Source of the DNA: Plectosphaerella cucumerina
Lineage: Eukaryota; Ascomycota; Sordariomycetes; Glomerellales; Plectosphaerellaceae
Length of the DNA stretch: 64,000 nucleotides
NCBI GenBank assembly: GCA_020746995.1
Contig: JAGPXD010000005.1
Location: 806,001-870,000, forward strand
Reading direction: 5' to 3'
A program made the translations under genes and the position numbers. Shown in pieces: positions 43,501-54,964 of the stretch (position 1 is the stretch's first letter; each line of letters opens with the position of its first letter). The notes under the pieces are model-generated. The model had not been told where the DNA came from. It ran no database searches and saw only the letters and a program-made list of their open reading frames with translations.

Positions 43501-46339
43501 AATCTTGTACAGCCGCTGGCAGCATGTCTTTCCCAAGACCTCAGAGATGCACGTCATGAAGTGGAAGGCACTCTGCTGCCCGGCTGCCGTCCCCTTGACG
43601 TCGGAATACTTCCCCAGCAAATCACAGTTCGACAGCGAGTTCCAGCGCCAGCCCTACATTGTCGCCCAGAACGCCGATGACGAGCTCTCTGAGGAGCCAA
43701 AGTCACGCGAGGAGCTGATTCGGGAGCTCATCAGCTTGAGATTCTCGCAGGGCTTTCAGGTCGTCATCGGCCCAGCAGTCGCGCGCGCCTTTGGCCAGAA
43801 GCAGATGAAGATTGCCGACATATTCTCCCGCGACCAGATCATGGAGGACGGGACGAGCATCTTCATGTCCGTGGGCAACGTGATTCACCAGCTGTCGTGC
43901 GTCAACCAGTCCGAAGTCGAGGTCAACATCTTTGTCCGCAAGACAAGCGATTCGGGCCACCATTCCGGAGACTTCCTGTACAAGCCGGCCATCAGGACAC
44001 TGATGGACACGAGCTACCGCAACCAGGAGATCGATGTGCTCACACCCAAGCCCGAGAGGAATTGGAACTACATTGACTCATTCCTGGCCGGACACAACGA
44101 CGAGCTGACAGAGAACCTCCGCTTCTGGAGGGCGCGGTTTGTTCTCATTCCTATGCTTCCGCGAAACACTTCGGTGCCGAGGAACCAGGCAGGCGACAAC
44201 CCAGAGGAGGTGCGTCTTGAGGGTATCCGCCGCCTTTCTCTCCAGTGGCAAAAGTACCGCTACGTTCCCCCGTCGGAGAGACGCTTCCAGACGACGTCCT
44301 CCAAGACTAGCCGCGACCCGAATCCTCTGGACATTGTGTACAAGACGGAAGACGCGTCGGTGGTCATCGCTGCCGAGGTCGATTCGCTACCTCTGCTGGA
44401 AGGCCAGGAAGGCTACCGGAAGGGCCAACTCGTCTCTAATAGGGACCGGTTCAACAAGGCAAACCTGAACCTCGCAGCGCTCGCCGAAGCCATCCAGCAG
44501 CCTGTCGAAAATGGCGGCGTCAAGTTCCAGAACCGTCGTTGGCATCTGCGGCTGCATTACAACTGCTTCATCGGCTCAGACATGACGACGTGGCTGATGG
44601 ACAATTTTGAGGACCTGGAGACGCGCGAGGACGCTGAGCAGCTGGGCAACATGCTCATGGTGACGAAGCTGGAACGGGTTGACTCTTCCGACCGGGAGGA
44701 GATGTCCAAGAAGGACAAGGACCGAGGCCTCTTTGTTCACGTCGAGAAGCGGCATCCGTTCAGAGACGGCCAGTACTTCTACCAGATCTCTAGCGAGTTC
44801 GCCAAGCAGGGCTCCGGCTGGTTCAACGCGCGCAAGAAGGACGTGTCGATTCCCAGTACGCCGCTGTCGGAGAACACACCTCGCGACTCACCACGCACTG
44901 GATTCCCTCGCCCGCTGTCGACGCATGAGGAGCATTCGCCAACATCGGGAGCGACGACACCGACGCCGTCCAACGTCAACATGGGCTCGATGCGCAAGAA
45001 GCACAAGGTGGTGCTCAGCAAAGTTCTTAAGTACGACGTGGACCACCGCAAACGGTCTTACCGGCCCGAACGTATCGACCTGCACTATGATCGGCTGCAC
45101 AACCCGGACAACTGCTACCACATCCGCCTCGACTGGCTGAACGTCACGGCCAAGCTCATTGAGGATGCTGTCGAGGGATGGGCGAGAGAGGCAGCGAACT
45201 ACGGCCTCCGGCTTGTTGAGGTGCCTATCAGAGAAGCCTGCACCATCACCGACTCGAACCCCTTCCGGCGGCCGTACGTCGTCAGACTGGCCCTCGACCC
45301 GCCCGATCAGCAGCCTATGACCTACTACGAGACGGGATCCTTCACGCCACAGACATCGCCAGGCCGGTTCCCCTACCAGACGGCCATCCTCAAGAAGCTC
45401 GACTTTGTGCTCGATGTCGAAGCAGCCTCGAACTACCCGGCCAATGTCGACGTCACCTTCTCCTGGGGCAAGCCCGACTTCAGATACACGCAGTACATTC
45501 ACCGCTCCGGCATGCTGCTCGCACAAATCGACGACGACGGCAACTTCCTCATCCTCGCCAACCGACTCTACAGCAACCGTACCTACGCCGGTCGTGAGCG
45601 TGAGCTCAAGGATGTGCGCGAGTCGAGCAGCAACGCCGCCGCCAGCTACCTGCCCCCTGCTCCCGTCATCGACGGCCGCGGTCGCATGATGTCGATGACA
45701 GCCTACACGCCCTATGGCATCCCCGAACCCACCCCCATGGCATCGCCCATGGTCAGACCCGCTCTGTACGCGGCATCTCCCACCGTCCGCCCCGTCGACC
45801 ACACCATGTTCGGCGGTGCCTCCTTCTTCCCGGGCTCCTACAACCCGTTTGCAGCACCAGCCGCAAACACCAACAGCAGCACGGCGAGCAGCAAGCCGCC
45901 GACGGCTGAGCCAGAGGCCGTCCTCCAGGAGCTCGAAGCCTTCTGCGCCGACAAGGCGGCCCTTGAGGCCTTCTACAAGGACGTCATGGAGCGGGGCAAG
46001 GAACCTCCCCCTCCTGCCACGCCTTTGACAGCTCTCGGCGCATCGGTCGGCGGTCTCGAAGCCGTCCCCGAGTCGAGCATTCCCGCCCTCGGCCTCCCAG
46101 AGCGCATCCTCGGCGAGATGCGCGAGGCGCAGAGCCCGTCCCCCAACGCGGGGCGGTCAGCCATGGCGCCCCCGCCGCCGCTCGGCATGGTCAACAGCCC
46201 CGTCCTCGTGGGCGCGGGGTTCCTCCGCCGGGGCAGCGTGCAAATGCAAATGCAGATGCAGTCCGGTGGCCCGCCTTCTGATGGTGGTAGTACGGGTATC
46301 GGGATGGGAGGCGGCGTCGCGGCGCCGAGGGATAAATGA
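40508..46339 (+). CDS. iml1: Iml1/DEPDC5, GATOR1 (SEACIT) complex subunit (about 1,943 aa)
   Basis: A single very long exon; the first in-frame ATG is 40508 (MSRHVSGPSS). After a Ser/Pro-rich N-terminus, the Iml1 N-terminal domain begins near residue 65 (CAVTINEGYSRDEVLLNLDL). A von Willebrand-A-like region follows (YGNLLEAINLA, GISIVVITPGPGVFEVDY, IDLICVPKMPLHAVPLFRY). A long disordered linker leads to LEGIRRLSLQWQKYRYVP. The DEP domain is near residues 1340-1440 (HYNCFIGSDMTTWLMDNF, shown in part). The C-terminal domain ends in CHIRLDWLNVTAKLIEDAV-type sequence and TFSWGKPDFRYTQYIHRSG. With Npr2 and Npr3, Iml1 forms the GAP that turns off the Rag GTPase Gtr1 at the vacuole and so restrains TORC1 when amino acids are low. 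The Ser/Pro- and Met-rich tail after residue 1,730 is poorly conserved in character. Confidence 0.93.
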   Translation: MSRHVSGPSSIRRGANLPSHLRQFSRGSVDRPGPASSSSYSDLPRSPDTVSSASTIRGEHPPRPRRFERRCAVTINEGYSRDEVLLNLDLFGGEVRAGDLMAITVARPDGDKGGGSGSGSGTARGDASKCGTGATCAPEGPKRYVFVVKDLSKEPKSRQPTVEIYVMKHIADAFGMRRGSPVLLSHVDASSPAISASHVELSFKDQYLSRSDMWRMAIGELTERTVYKGQSILFMGTIKAQVTAVFVDGRKAHSAFFTGNTRPIFRSESARYVLFIQIAREMWDFDSEGSGEINFNKVVNGFLPALFKKWAKMKVKHLVSIVLFARVEYDTGITVDLATRSLNSEYYTGFQTSGERRPYKDFYRVVVSEMSSGEWTTILYQLKRDFNYFRRDISLHHHQAHSEFMPFGEETTDAANKIKAESSLSMYGNLLEAINLASSQFAHDYIDRDLMRTGISIVVITPGPGVFEVDYENLRRTTEALVGNGIGIDLICVPKMPLHAVPLFRYRNPHPGFDGPHHHRTKSMSMRSKESTPNLTTPIIGSYQSFGESLSPSKGLELARRIEHFAQPQDEWCYALPQWLHVSYWTGTSEEALSYQGIALSVAENRDQETAEEFTIRARMYALQMRSILQTNEIETTPLQADPAYQIHLNDSTTLPKLRQNGSEELPFTAYRKPAELFDHIYGFQKFNPDRLAKPGEKSLWKKLQEYDESRAKLPKSRRLLQSRHSRELEESTRRQLMEDTGLFGTSLPEKRLVPNQGMNQTSSGRKMSMNMGEVSKPDVRPTLPRKLSTTTADTPTMTTKSSTTAKAPKFMRQISLGLKGFGIAAPKAVAAEASLETVNADNSERSKQIKTVVDDLKTPLIKSTLPRPVSPQTIKPSISSLAPQLFRSDSRDTLADLPSSPSIAIGKSHRLDFSSMIQRTNSGAGLSSLARKERLQADWDQKYSNVLREDDQKMSYSKLRAGNISDVPPTMSPTHTVTPWLTLLNPSNPDPHKLDDTILYSRWQHVFPKTSEMHVMKWKALCCPAAVPLTSEYFPSKSQFDSEFQRQPYIVAQNADDELSEEPKSREELIRELISLRFSQGFQVVIGPAVARAFGQKQMKIADIFSRDQIMEDGTSIFMSVGNVIHQLSCVNQSEVEVNIFVRKTSDSGHHSGDFLYKPAIRTLMDTSYRNQEIDVLTPKPERNWNYIDSFLAGHNDELTENLRFWRARFVLIPMLPRNTSVPRNQAGDNPEEVRLEGIRRLSLQWQKYRYVPPSERRFQTTSSKTSRDPNPLDIVYKTEDASVVIAAEVDSLPLLEGQEGYRKGQLVSNRDRFNKANLNLAALAEAIQQPVENGGVKFQNRRWHLRLHYNCFIGSDMTTWLMDNFEDLETREDAEQLGNMLMVTKLERVDSSDREEMSKKDKDRGLFVHVEKRHPFRDGQYFYQISSEFAKQGSGWFNARKKDVSIPSTPLSENTPRDSPRTGFPRPLSTHEEHSPTSGATTPTPSNVNMGSMRKKHKVVLSKVLKYDVDHRKRSYRPERIDLHYDRLHNPDNCYHIRLDWLNVTAKLIEDAVEGWAREAANYGLRLVEVPIREACTITDSNPFRRPYVVRLALDPPDQQPMTYYETGSFTPQTSPGRFPYQTAILKKLDFVLDVEAASNYPANVDVTFSWGKPDFRYTQYIHRSGMLLAQIDDDGNFLILANRLYSNRTYAGRERELKDVRESSSNAAASYLPPAPVIDGRGRMMSMTAYTPYGIPEPTPMASPMVRPALYAASPTVRPVDHTMFGGASFFPGSYNPFAAPAANTNSSTASSKPPTAEPEAVLQELEAFCADKAALEAFYKDVMERGKEPPPPATPLTALGASVGGLEAVPESSIPALGLPERILGEMREAQSPSPNAGRSAMAPPPPLGMVNSPVLVGAGFLRRGSVQMQMQMQSGGPPSDGGSTGIGMGGGVAAPRDK

Positions 46340-46548
46340 GTGTAAATGTAATGTGTTACGAAAGAAAGAGGAAGGAAGCGATTTTTTTACTTGTATACTC
46401 CGCTACCGAGTTGCGTGATCCGCTCTATTCTACTCTAGCAACGTGACCTTCTTGCGTGATGCCTACGTCTCCTCTGTGAGGCCATCCTCCGAACCATCTT
46501 CGTCAACGAAGCATCGCAGTTGGGATACTGCGGCTATTTGTTCTCGGC

Positions 46549-47125
46549 CTAGTCGCGAGGGCCGGGCATGTCCCTACGGATATCGTAGGGATCATGCACC
46601 TCGGCGCGGTGGTCGAAGCAGCCGAGCTGGCCGCCGTCGATCCAGATCTTCTGCGCTATACCATACGTCAGCTCTGCTCATCTTATAATGTGTGATGCTG
46701 AACTTACAAAGGTCAAGCTTGCAATTGAAGCTCGGGCCGCGATCGCGGCCCGAGGGGCAGTCACCGGTAAGGACGATGCGTCGGTCGTCCCTGAACTGGT
46801 CCGCGTTGGTGATGAACGTGAACTCGGCTATACCGGCGAAGAAGCCGCTTCACAGCTGTCAGCAGACACTCTATCTAATTAGGAAGAAGGGAGAAACTTA
46901 CCCATCCTCCCACTGGAGCTTTTTGCCCTCGACGCCGACGCAGAGGTTGAGGTCGAGGTGGTTCTCCCTCACCTCGCCCTCGCCCTCGCAGACGGCGTGG
47001 AGGGTGTGGCCGTCGATGAGGGAGAGGTCCCAGCAGAAGTTCTGGAAGCAACCAGAGGGAGGGCAGGTCTCGGGAGAGAAAGCCGTGAGGAGGAACCAGA
47101 AGAGGAGGACAAGGAGGAGGAGCAT
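46549..47125 (-). CDS. Small secreted protein with CVNH-like (cyanovirin-N homology) fold (156 aa)
   Basis: Exons: 47125-46902, 46847-46708 and 46655-46549, 157 codons with stop, introns 54 and 52 nt. The first 17 residues (MLLLLVLLFWFLLTAFS) are a clear signal peptide. The mature part has a CVNH-like pattern: NFCWDLSLIDGHTLHAVC, then a spacer and LDLNLCVG, followed by a WEDGGFFAG turn. Later cysteines are in GDCPSG, FNCKLDL and LGCFDH, giving nine cysteines in the mature chain. CVNH proteins are small beta-sheet lectins that bind mannose-type glycans, and secreted forms are found in plant-associated fungi. The match is by pattern only, and the second half departs from the consensus, so a lineage-specific secreted protein is the alternative. 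No neighbouring gene is linked. Confidence 0.65.
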
Positions 47126-48177
47126 CTTGAGACCGGTGGCAGGCGTGATGAGGATCGGCGAGGGGTGGTTGGTAGAAGAGTTTTGGGGGGATATCTTCGT
47201 GGTTTGGGGCTTTATCGGTGGTACTGTCAGAAAATTGCTGTTTTCGGAAGTGAAGCTTGTTCGCCTTGGTGTTTGTTGTGGTCTCGATGATTTCTGGAGT
47301 CGTGGGTTGCCAGAATGCTCTGATGCCGCTCTGGTTTGGTTGCGTTCTCAGCCTTTGATTCAAAACAGACATCTTGGCTGATTGCCGTAGAGAGAGCTTC
47401 TTTGGAAACCGGAAGAGCTTTTCTTATTGTTTTTGACGTTGTCAGGCCGAGCAGTCAAAGACACTTGCTCACGTTGGGATCCTTTTCGCTTGCTTCGGAA
47501 CTGTTCACGCTCGGGAAATGATGAAACGACTTGTGAAGGCAAGAAATCTCGCAGAAGGTCTGTTCGGAAGAGCTTTTGAGAGAAAAACGTGCGTTCTTCG
47601 TTGTGTGGTGCGGCATGAAGAAATTGAACCTCGTGATGCCCTGGGCCTGCCCTAGAAATGGTCAACGCAAAGCGCCCCCCTATTCGCATCCCCCTTTTCG
47701 CGCCCCCTCTCGAACCCCCTCCTCCATTTCATCATGTCCACTCTTGTCCAGACGACAAAATGATCCACGGCATTCACTCGGGAAGCTTCCATTGCATTAA
47801 TGCTCTGATATTCTTCTGCCATGCGACAGATGCAGCAACTGTCCGTCCTCTAACTCAGATCATCTGAGAATATCTAAGCCCAAGGAGGCCTCGAGAAACA
47901 TGATCTTCCAGCTCTCTGCCCCCCTCAATGACCATCGTGGCAGATTGTAACCATTGGCCTCCTGTCAGGCCTCCTGCCAAATGCCTAAGACGCCTGTGCC
48001 ACAACCATCCCATGTGGTCTAGTCTTCCCGCATGTCTTCCTTGACCACCTGACCCGGGTATCTGAGCGGCGTAATATGGTACACGTGCATCGAAAGAAAA
48101 CCAAACGCCCAAAACCATTCGAGAGACCCATTGTCTCTCTCGTGCTGTTGAAGAAAGAAAAGAAAAGAAGAAACCCC
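47126..48177. other. Intergenic
   Basis: Upstream region of the secreted protein and 3' flank of scc2. No open frame here shows family motifs. Confidence 0.5.
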
Positions 48178-51100
48178 CTAGTCCCAGTCACCATCGGCGT
48201 CCTCTTCGACCTGCTGCTTCTTGGGAGGACGGCCACGTCTTCCCTTCGTCTCGGATTTGAGCTTCTTCTTGCGGCCTCCAGGGCTACTGACGGCCTTTCG
48301 CTTGCGTCCGAAGCCGTCGCCCGAGCCGTCATCGTCACCCTCACTAGGGGTGCCGGGATCCTCGGCGTCGAGCTCGTCTTCTTCGATGGTGTACTCCTTG
48401 TCGACGTTGAGGAGTTCAACGAAGTTGTGAAGTGTCTTCATCATGGACTCCTGCGACTCGAGGCCTCCCATGTGCATCGTCACCTCCTCCCAAAACTTGT
48501 CTCCCGTGATGCCTTGCACCTTGGTAGGAGCCTTGTTCATGTCCTTCGAGGCTGCCTTGGTCTTGCTCTCTTTGCGGTTGCTGCCCATGTTGTAGAGGCG
48601 GCGCAGATATGTGCGGGCCTCCCAGAGCGAGAGCAGGACCATTGCGCCCGCAGTCATGCGCCGGAGGCGGGTCGGATCAATGTCGATGGCCATCGCCGCT
48701 TTGGCGCCGTCTCCATCCTGTCCGTCCATGTTGGAGTTCTCCTGGGCTGGCTGGTCAATGTCCATGCGGACCTTGAAGACCTCAGACTCAACGATGTGAG
48801 CCAGGCTGGAGCCGGTCGACGTCACGAGCTTCTCGATCGAATTGACAGTAGCAAAGACCTCTCCGACGGTCTGATACTCGAAGAAGGCCAGATTCTCAAT
48901 GATGAAGCGTGCAAACTCGGTGTGCGGCGGCATCTCTTTCTTGACGTCCAGCTTGGTAAAGTCAAAGTCGGCCTGCGCAATGACTTTGTCGATGAACTTC
49001 TGGCGATTCTTCGACTTGCTGGCCTTGAGTGTCTCCATCAGCAAATGAAGCTTGGCTTGGTACGGGCTAGTTGTGGCGCCATGTGAGTCTCCGACAATGT
49101 CTCGCTGGTAGTTGAAGGCAGCCTGCACTGCCTTGACGTATTCACGCTCGACAACCGTCTCGAACTTGGCGTGGAGGGATCGGTGCTCCATGTAGGCGAC
49201 CTCGGAGATCCTCTGCACAGGAGACGTCTCCAGGGTGATCCAGGTGACACCGGTTTCCTTGGGGTGCACGAGACCCTGCCGACTGATACTGCCGAGGACT
49301 TCGACAGCGAGGAAGGCGTGCTCATCCTGCGTCGCGAGCGAGATCCGGGTGATGTGTTGGAGGAAACGCTGCGTGGTAGCACTGGCAACGTCGTCGTAAG
49401 CTGTGCCGCCCATGACCGTCAGGTTGCGGTCTCGCTTGGGCGCGTTTGCGTCGTCTGCTGCGGTGGCCGCCTCGGAGCGACGCTCCTCGACAAGCAGGAA
49501 CTCCTTGAAAGACCGCAGCACGGCCGACTCCAAGACCGCATTCTTCTCGTTGAACAGCTCCTCGAACTTGGGATAGACGTTGGGGGAGTTGTAGTTGCGA
49601 GGGTGAGCCTGGCAGATGAGGCCAATGGCCTCGACGGCGGCACGACGAACGCCGATGGGCTGGCTGGCGTCGGCCATAGGAGACAAAACCTCAACCATGA
49701 GGCCCGCGGCTGAGGTGCCCTTCCAGCGCGCGAATTCGCCCCTCTTAAACTCGTCGAGGTTGGTGTCCAGGTCGCAGTGCTTGCCCACCAAGCCAATGAT
49801 CTCCGTGTAGCGCGTGAACTTGGGCACAAACTGGGCCACGTTGGGAGTGCTGCTCAGCTTCTTCAGGCCGACAAGACTGGAACCACCCAGACGGGCGAGC
49901 GGCAGCCTGTTGTCGAGAAGATTGGCGATGATCCATAGACAGGCGATGACTTCGTCCAAGATGGTCTTGGGAACTTTGCCAACGCACTTTTGAAGCTGGC
50001 CCTGAACCTCCCTAAGGAACTCGGCATGCGTCGCGGAGAGCTGCGGCAGCACCTGTCGATAGATGACAGCGGTGGCGCGGAACACAGCCATGTCGTCCAC
50101 GCTAGTAAAGCTCGCCAGGTGTGGCTTCAGCAGGCGCATCTCTTCGAAGCTAAACAGCTTTGAGTCGGCCTTGGCAAATATCTGAAGCACCTGAAGGGCG
50201 TCTCTTCCGTGAGGGATGGCTGGGTCGTCCGAGTCGAGAGTGTCGATGAGCTCGAACATGTTTGCAACCAGCTTGACGCTGACACCGAAAGGACCGTGCT
50301 GGCTCTGGTTCTGGGACTTGAGGATCTTTTGCAACACCTTGTCCAGGATTCCAGTGACGTTGCCCGAGTTGACGGTCTGGATCATGAGAGACACGTGATC
50401 GGTGAGGGCAGTCTTGAACGCAGGCGTGTCATCTGCCGAGTAGAAGGGCGCAAACCAGACCTCCTCGATGACCTGCTTGGCAAGATCACGGACCTGCTCG
50501 TCAGGATCCTGAATGCGATGAAGAAGACCGTTGGCGATGGTGCTTCGACAGGTGCGGTCGGGGTTTCGCAGGTAGATATCGCGGGCCAGCTTCATCGCCT
50601 TCTTCCGCACACCAGCGGCGCTGTCCGAGAAGCGAGCGAGAATGTCGGGCGTCATTTGAGGCTCCAGGTTGGGCCGCAGAAGCATGCAGCGTCCCATCAG
50701 CGTGAGCGCTGAGTCGCGGACCTGTGGTGAGCTGTCGCTGGTGCAGTTCATGATCAGTCTCACGAAGACTGAGTCGCCGTCGAGAATCGCCGGATCGGTC
50801 TCGATCAGGTCTGTGACACTCTTCAAGGCCTTGCTGCGGACCGTGGCCTGGTCACTAGCCATGGCCGTTTTGAGGACGTGCAGCATGCCGTCGTAAAGGG
50901 CGTAGAAAGGCGACCGAAGGAGGATGATGGCATACGACATCTTGGCGAGGGCAGGGTTGACTGTCTTGAACGAGTACTCGCTGGCCAGCCAGGTGCCGTC
51001 GTTGATCATCATGCGCAGTCGGTAGGCCAGACGTCCGTACTCGCGGTCCCTCTCCTCAATGTCCTCATCAAAGGCATGATATCCGGTGTGGACTCGGTAG

Positions 51101-53917
51101 GCCCACTCGGAGATCAAGAAGGTGATGGCGCTCCGCAGGTGGTGGTCCAGAGCGCAGCGCTCTTCAAGGTACTCCAGGCTCGCCCGGAAAGGGCCAGACC
51201 ACCCAACAAGGTGCTCCGGGCGGTTCTTCATATCCAGGGCCGAGAGCGCAAGGTCGCAAAGGAATTGTGATAGGTCGTCTGCGACGTCCAAATCCTTACT
51301 ATCTGCTGTTTTGCGGACGTGCGAGCGCAACTTGGCGATGGCTGGCGAGGTGATGCCGAGAATATCCAGAGCCATGTTCTTGGCCGGCGCAGCTGACTTG
51401 GGGTCCTCCCAGAGCCGCATCATGGAGAGAGTGAGCTGTCGGAGCATCAGCTCGGCCGCGGGCCAGTCAGGCATATCCATGCAAGTTGTGAAATCCTCGA
51501 CGAACAGGTCCAAGAGGTTGCGGTAGGGAGTGTCGCCGGACTTTGTCGACTTGAGCGCACGGTTGACGATGAATGTGACTACGTAGGAAGCATTGTGCCA
51601 GACCTCCTCGCTCAATGGCTTGGAGATATCTTCGAGCTCCTCGATGGCGGTGTAGTGCTGGTCGGCGCCAGCTGGCTCGGATCGAATTGTGGGCACCTTT
51701 CCTGATGTCAAAGGCTTGATCTCGCCCTCCGCTCCGTCTTCTTCGTCCTGACGCGTGAGGGCAGCGTGCAGCTGTTTCTCCTTGACCTTGCCAGAACTAG
51801 CCTGGATCAGGCGCATGATGAGAGCGGAGAGTGGCTGGATGTTTCCGCCTTCCGAAAGCCTGAACTGACGCGCCTTTTGCTTGCCGACGGGCAGCTTCTC
51901 GAGGGACGTGAGGAGGTCGTTGAAGATGCCCTGGCGCTGAGCGGGCTTGATGAGAAAGATCTGACAGAGCATATCCATGGCGACGAGACGGATGCCATCG
52001 AACTTTTGGACTCCAGTGACGGACTCCTTGTCGTACTGAGCGTTCTCCACGAAGATGAGGCTTGATGACAAGAACTCGAGGGAGCCGACGGCCATTTCGG
52101 AAAGGGGGATGGCCTGGACGACCTCGACAAGAAGCGCAAACAGGCGCTGGCAGTTGGAGAAGATTGATGCAATCGTCTTCTTGTGGGGGATGAGCAGCTT
52201 GAACAGGTCGCTCGTGGGTCCAGACGGACGCATCTCAATCACTGGAACGACGATGCCGTCCATGATGCTCTTGAAGACATCGATGGAAAGCTGAATCGTC
52301 TCCTCAGAGTAGAGCTGCTTTTCCTCGCGGCCACCGCACATGATCCTGAGCGTGGTGCGAGCGGCTTTGAGGCCCGTCTCAATCTCGCCCAGCTGGTCGA
52401 CCCAGCTTTGGACGTCCGAGCTGCTCCAAGACTCATCAAGCTTGTAGTCGAGATTCTTCGTGTTGCGAAGACCAACGTCACTCAACCTCTGGGTCCTAAC
52501 AAGGGTGTCAAGCGGCACCTGGCTGAAGACGCCGAGGCTGACGACTTTCTGAATGGCTGACTGGAGCTTCTGGTGACAGCCCGCCGTCAGGGCAGGCTCG
52601 CGATCGCTGGTCAGAGTAGCAATGTGACTGTGTCCGGGTTCGTCCTTGAGCGCCTCTCCGACCGAGTGGAATACATCATTAGTGAGTCGTCCCAAGTCGT
52701 AGAGTGCCGTTTCAGCGCGTTGCCTCTGGTTGAGATTCTGGCCGAGAGCATCCTTGTCGTCCATTTCCGCATCTTTGAACTTCCGAGATGAGAGGTGATT
52801 CGGCTCGTCGGGGTCATCTGCAACGTTCATGTACTCCTCCTTCTTGACCTGCGAAGACAGTCCGATGTACAGCTGCTGCTTCTTAACAGCCTCCCTCTCA
52901 TCGTGGCTCATCGTGCTGGGCGTGACTGAAGGGTCAAGAGGAGGGGTAAAGGTCGACGAGGTGACCATGGCGGGCGCAGCTACAGCGGGCGACGGTGGAA
53001 CAGCTGGAGTGGCTGGCTTTGAAGGAGGCTTAGGGGCTGGTTTGGGAGGTGCAATCTCGGCTGGTGGCTCATTGATCTCTACATACGCCGAAGGATCGAA
53101 CGACTTGGACGGGATGGCGACTTCAAAGCGGGCCTGGTTATGGCCATGGGCCTCGGTATTAGATGCCGCGTGCTGGGAAGCCTTGGGAGACTCGCGCTTT
53201 GAAGACGGCGGCCGAGAGCTGGAGTGGTGGTGGCCGTTGGTTGCGGGAGCGCTGGTGGCAGAGGGCGTTGAAGTGGTGGTGCCCGCGGTGCCACCGGAGC
53301 CGACAGCGGTCGGCTGCTGCTGCTGTTTGATGAAGGTTGGACCTCGCTCAAGCACAAGATTCGTCATAGGCGACAAGCCGTTGAAAAGAGATTCCCCCTT
53401 CTTCAGTGGTGCGATCGGGTCGAGCAACGGTTTTGTGATCTGCTTGAATTTGCTGGAAACAATCAGACGGCGAGATCGCAAATCGGGGGAAGGGCCCGGT
53501 TTGCTTCCACTCACAAGAAGGGCCTGTTGGCGGGGCGCAGCTCCTGGAGCACCTGGTCGAGGGCTGACTTGACTTGTTTCGCGGAGGTATCGGGGCCCGA
53601 GGCCTGTCGATTCAGAGAATCGAATTCTTGCCGGTTGAAAAGAGTAGCGATACTCGAGGAAGGAAGGCCGGAACCTATTGTTGGGCTTGGGATCAGATCT
53701 AACAATAGTTTCCGTCAGCAATTCACAATCGCATTGAACGAATCCAAAACAGGCAAGTCTCCGTACCTGGAGTGAACGGGATGACCGACGACTGCGGCGA
53801 GTACGGGAGCGCCTCCTGCAGCGTGAACGGTCGTCCGCTCGTCATGGGCTGCGCGGTGCCCGACGTGTAAGCATTGCCTGTGGGCGCAAAATGGCCCCCT
53901 CCCTGGGAGCCAGCCAT
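48178..53917 (-). CDS. scc2: Cohesin loading factor Scc2/NIPBL (1,869 aa)
   Basis: Exons: 53917-53767, 53698-53515 and 53452-48178, 1,870 codons with stop, introns 68 and 62 nt. The N-terminal 300 residues are disordered (Pro/Ser/Ala-rich, poly-Gln QQQQ). The rest is alpha-helical HEAT-repeat sequence: the block around FVRLIMNCTSDSSPQVRDSALTLMGRCML (shown in part) is the core HEAT repeat of Nipped-B/Scc2, and the C-terminal conserved domain includes RRAAVEAIGLICQAHPRNY. The extreme C-terminus is charged, with bipartite nuclear signals (GRKRK, GGRKKKLK) and an AT-hook-like GRRGRPPKK. With Scc4/Mau2 this protein loads cohesin onto chromatin and stimulates its ATPase. Length agrees with other fungal Scc2 proteins. 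Its start codon faces that of the Rpa12 gene. Confidence 0.93.
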
Positions 53918-54471
53918 GATGGCGATTCGATGACTAGCGCGCGCTTTCTTTGCGAAGCATTGCCGGCAGGCGCGAGAGAAGGTTGAGGGGAAGTCGGTCG
54001 CAAAAGTTCAGATCGTTCGGTTCGGTAAGGAGAGGACGGCCACGACACGCGATGGCCGGAGCGGTGAGCGGATGTCGACGCGATCCAGAGTCGGCATGGA
54101 AAGGATGAGACCGGCGCGGTTCGAGATGGTGCCACGACGGTGCTGGCCGCGATCTTGCTTCGTGAAGCTGTGTCGTCACTGTTGGGAAGGAAGGAACGAG
54201 GTCGCGACAGCCTTGCCTTGTTGAACCCCTGCCGACTGACACCTGGTCTGTGCTTGCAGCTCCTGCCTGCCCAATCAAGCGGCATTCCCCTGGGCCGTGC
54301 CTGCCTCGCCGGACTGGGGTGTGGGGTCAAGTGGGAGAAGTGGGGCGCTTGTACCGATAAGACATTCTCCGATAAGGCCGACTGTCGCGAGAAATTTCCT
54401 GGGCGATTTTTCCCAGCGACGAAGCCATCTCAATTGATCACAGCAAAGTTGACACCCAAAACCCAGCAACA
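53918..54471. promoter_or_regulatory. Divergent promoter of scc2 and the Rpa12 gene
   Basis: 554 bp separate the start codons of two nuclear housekeeping genes transcribed outward. No TATA box was noticed. A 162-codon minus-strand frame here is GC-driven noise. Confidence 0.55.
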
Positions 54472-54964
54472 ATGTCTGCGATTGGAACCCTTGTCTTCTG
54501 CACCAAGTGCGGCAACATCCTGCCCCAGTCGCTGGCCAGCAAGAAGGCCGTCCTTATCTGCGACTGCTGCGGCACGGAGAACAAAGGTCAGGACATGGAA
54601 CCGGGACCGAGGCGTGTCGGATCCGATGGCTGACGAGGAGAAACTGCAGACGTGGGCGCGAAGACGACAACTACCGAGACAAAGCCTTCCGATTTCCCTT
54701 CGCAGTTGAGACAGAAGCTGCAGTCGAACGTCCAGACCCTCGAGAAGCACACCATCCGCACCGAGGCGCGGACGACCGAGACGTGCCCCAAGTGCGGGCG
54801 GCTTGAGGTGTGGTTCTCGCAGGTGCAGCTGCGCGGTGCCGACGAGGGAAGCACGACGTTTTTTAACTGCGAGTGCGGTTTCAGGTAGGCCTCCGATGCC
54901 CCCCCTGGGGACGAGACGCAATCGCTAACATGTCCCCCCTTCCAGGTGGTCGGCCAACAACTAG
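54472..54964 (+). CDS. rpa12: RNA polymerase I subunit Rpa12 (122 aa)
   Basis: Exons: 54472-54586, 54650-54884 and 54946-54964, 123 codons with stop, introns 63 and 61 nt. The N-terminal zinc ribbon has CTKCGN (residues 10-15) and CDCCG near residue 31. The C-terminal TFIIS-like zinc ribbon has CPKCGR and CECGFRW, with the catalytic acidic loop ADEG between them. Rpa12 is the small Pol I subunit that supports RNA cleavage, proofreading and termination on rDNA; the C-terminal hairpin reaches the active site. The size fits the family (about 120-125 aa). The last exon encodes only the WSANN ending. It is convergent with the DOHH gene, whose stop is 166 bp away. Confidence 0.95.

Noticed and set aside
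44888..45802. 304-codon minus-strand frame antisense to iml1
   Set aside because: It is a shadow of the strongly coding opposite strand, Val/Gly/Asp-rich, with no domain.
52829..53572. 247-codon plus-strand frame antisense to scc2
   Set aside because: It mirrors the Pro/Ala/Ser-rich N-terminus of Scc2 and spans its intron; no independent evidence.
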